NCBI GenBank assembly: GCA_937898375.1
Contig: CALEJX010000457.1
Coordinates: forward strand, 1 to 7,875
Reading direction: 5' to 3'
Origin: an uncultured Ruminococcus sp.
GTDB lineage: Bacteria > Bacillota > Clostridia > Oscillospirales > Ruminococcaceae
Length of the DNA: 7,875 nt
The notes under the pieces are model-generated. The model did no database searches. It was not told where the DNA came from and worked only from the letters and a program-made list of their open reading frames with translations. Shown here one piece after another: positions 6,320 through 7,875 of this stretch. A program made the translations under genes and the position numbers. Position 1 is the first letter of the stretch; each line of letters begins with the position of its first letter.

Positions 6320-7875
6320 ACCATGTTTTGTCATAGCTATCCTGTGCGCCTGTTATATCTCTGCCGTAGGCAACGGTGAACGCAAGCCTAACAGTGTCGC
6401 CGTCGGTGAAGTTCACCTTGCCCATGCCGTATGCAGGCATATTGCCGTTTACAGTATACACCCAGCCCGAGCCGTAGGTGTAGTCAAACTCTCCAAGGCT
6501 GTCGGCATACTGTGTGCCGCTGTCTGCAATGCCGTCATTTTTTATAATCTCCGCAAGCTCGCTGTTTACCATTCCCCCTGCAAATGCACCGCTTTTGTGT
6601 ATGCGGCTTAGGTAGCGCTGGTCGCCCTTTCCTGTAAAGTCGGCTGTGAAGCCGTTTTGCTGAAGAAAACGCTCTATAACGTCAACGCCTGTGTCGCCCT
6701 CGTATATTGCCACCTCTGAGCCTGCGGCAAGCTGTCCAAGCCCTATGGTATCGGCGTCAAGGCTCATTGTTATAACGCCTGTCTGCTCACCCTTTTGTGC
6801 GCTGACAGAATTTATGGTGTAGGCATAATCCCCATATCTGCCCTCGGAGTCATAGATCCTTATTTCAAGGAGATTTGCGCCCCCTGAAAGCTGGAGATAA
6901 TAAGCTGAGTTCCTGTCCTGTGCGATACACTCCACAGACAGACCGTTGAGCCAAACTTCGGTCTTGTCTGCATATATCCTGCCTCCCTGATAGTCCTGTG
7001 CGTTAAATCTGAGGGTATATCCTGAGCCTTTCACAGTCTGTCCGTCGGTGACGTTTATATATGTTATCTCAGGTCTTGTGGTATCGTCAGCAAGAGGCAC
7101 ATAGGTGACAGTGAAATATCTGTCTATCTTTTTATCCCCGTCTTTTGCATAAAGCCTTATGCGGTTGTCGCCGCTTTGGAGGGTGCAGGAATAATTATCA
7201 CTGCCCGAAAGCTTTTTGCCGTTTAGAATAACGCTGAGCTTTGCACTGCCGCTCTGACCTTTCATTCTCGCATAGAAGCTGAAATCAGCGTCATTTACAG
7301 TGCGGTCATAAAGGTCGGTATCGATCGAAAACTCCGCAGGGGTATATTTTATCTTATAGCTTTTTTCAGCCTTTGAGCCGTCTTTTTCCGCAGAGAGAGT
7401 TATAATATTCTCCCCCTCAGAAAGCAGTGCGGTATAAGTTTCACTGCCGGAAAGCTTCTCGCCATTAACTTTGACTGTCAAAGGTATTTTATCACTGCCG
7501 TAAAAAGCTGTGGCTGAAAATGTTATGCTGTCTGTATCAGTGTCTTTATCCGCAAGGTCAGTGTCAAAGGTTATCTCTTTTTTGTCAAAATAAACTGTAT
7601 AGTCCTTGTAAGCCCTTTTCACCTGACCGCTTTTGTCGGTATAAGTGCAGGCGACACGGATAGTGTTTTTTCCTGCGTGGAGGGTCACGCTCCCTGAAAA
7701 CTGGTTTACAACACTGTCATTCACAGTGACCTGAACTTTTTGCAATGTGAGAGCCTTGTTTTTATGTGTTATGGTGAACTCATAAAGAGCTTTTTTTACA
7801 CGCTCGCCGTCTTTTATGGAAGTGGTGAAATATTCTGTATCGGTGTTTTTGGTGACAGTTTCGGTCTTTTCGTCA
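6318..7875 (-). CDS. Surface protein with tandem Ig/cadherin-like repeats and C-terminal DUF4430 domain (partial, 5' end off the right edge)
   Basis: Seen: an open frame from the right edge (first full codon 7874..7872) to TAG at 6320..6318, 518 visible residues. The TTG at 7745 is internal, because the frame continues upstream with a sensible repeat (DGERVKKALYEFTITHKN). Four beta-sandwich repeats cover visible residues ~1-96, 100-181, 182-259 and 268-357. The pattern is V-x-(V/L)-N-G, LSGS, aromatic, L-x-x-G-x-N-x-I-x-L, then Y-x-(V/I)-x-Y. A DUF4430 domain follows at ~366-505: YEGDTGVDVIERFL, then an insertion of ~40 residues relative to the small DUF4430 protein downstream, then YGSGWVYTVNG (467-477) and FTDGDTVRLAF. 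The C terminus (SYDKTW) has no anchor, so any signal peptide or attachment lies in the missing N-terminal part. Inference: it is a long extracellular protein displaying a ligand-binding beta domain on a repeat stalk. Its stop codon overlaps the SD of the toroid gene, 10 nt before that gene's start. Confidence 0.86.
   Translation of the reverse strand, partial: DEKTETVTKNTDTEYFTTSIKDGERVKKALYEFTITHKNKALTLQKVQVTVNDSVVNQFSGSVTLHAGKNTIRVACTYTDKSGQVKRAYKDYTVYFDKKEITFDTDLADKDTDTDSITFSATAFYGSDKIPLTVKVNGEKLSGSETYTALLSEGENIITLSAEKDGSKAEKSYKIKYTPAEFSIDTDLYDRTVNDADFSFYARMKGQSGSAKLSVILNGKKLSGSDNYSCTLQSGDNRIRLYAKDGDKKIDRYFTVTYVPLADDTTRPEITYINVTDGQTVKGSGYTLRFNAQDYQGGRIYADKTEVWLNGLSVECIAQDRNSAYYLQLSGGANLLEIRIYDSEGRYGDYAYTINSVSAQKGEQTGVITMSLDADTIGLGQLAAGSEVAIYEGDTGVDVIERFLQQNGFTADFTGKGDQRYLSRIHKSGAFAGGMVNSELAEIIKNDGIADSGTQYADSLGEFDYTYGSGWVYTVNGNMPAYGMGKVNFTDGDTVRLAFTVAYGRDITGAQDSYDKTW
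6804..7874 (-). repeat. Four tandem beta-sandwich (Ig/cadherin-like) repeat units within the surface protein
   Basis: Approximate units, reading with the gene: 7874-7587 (possibly incomplete at its 5' end), 7577-7332, 7331-7098 and 7073-6804. The middle two are most alike at protein level: VNGEKLSGSETY against LNGKKLSGSDNY, then SEGENIITLSAEKDG against QSGDNRIRLYAKDGD. Unit four keeps WLNG and GGANLLEIRIYDSEG but has lost the LSGS motif. The first has VND and AGKNTIRVACTYTDKSG. Divergence is high enough that no long exact DNA repeat remains, so this is old domain duplication, not a recent tandem array. Boundaries are judged by eye. Confidence 0.75.

Noticed and set aside
7743..7745. TTG as start of the DUF4430 surface protein
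   Set aside because: The frame is open upstream to the window edge and encodes the first part of a beta-sandwich repeat; no SD precedes this TTG, so it is internal.

Overview
The window is a single, tightly packed minus-strand gene array (transcription runs from right to left) that continues past both edges. Seven coding regions cover essentially every base. No gap exceeds 20 bp, and I see no internal promoter, terminator, RNA gene, mobile element or CRISPR. Junctions are ATGA, GTGA or TGATG stop/start overlaps, or gaps of 10-17 nt filled by Shine-Dalgarno (SD) sequences. Strong AGGAGG-type SDs, intermediate base composition, TTG/GTG starts and the protein families suggest a Gram-positive anaerobe of the Clostridia, perhaps a gut Ruminococcus-like lineage. 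That assignment is an inference.

From upstream (right) to downstream (left): (1) the 3' part of a large surface protein with four tandem beta-sandwich repeats and a C-terminal DUF4430 (transcobalamin C-terminal-like) domain; (2) a secreted, membrane-anchored alpha/alpha-toroid (prenyltransferase/squalene-cyclase-like) protein; (3) a MoxR AAA+ ATPase; (4) a short DUF58 protein; (5) a polytopic TgpA-like transglutaminase-fold protein whose catalytic Cys position is Glu; (6) a small membrane-anchored DUF4430 protein; (7) the first 43 codons of an EcfT/CbiQ-like transmembrane subunit of an energy-coupling factor (ECF) vitamin transporter, cut by the left edge.

The most interesting reading is that genes 1, 2, 6 and 7 form a surface ligand-capture and import system. 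Animal intrinsic factor and transcobalamin hold cobalamin between an alpha/alpha toroid and a DUF4430-related beta domain. Here the same two folds are on separate anchored proteins, with two alternative beta-domain partners, feeding an ECF transporter. The ligand (cobalamin, another corrinoid or something else) is not shown by the sequence. The MoxR-DUF58-TgpA trio, normally a self-contained envelope-assembly module, sits inside this operon and has diverged: the protease-like active site lacks its nucleophile and the DUF58 protein lacks a recognisable metal-binding DxSxS motif. This suggests a structural or chaperone role in the system.

Two starts are better placed at TTG codons (6307 and 2675) than at the longest-frame starts. 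The apparent start at 7745 is internal to a longer, edge-truncated gene.
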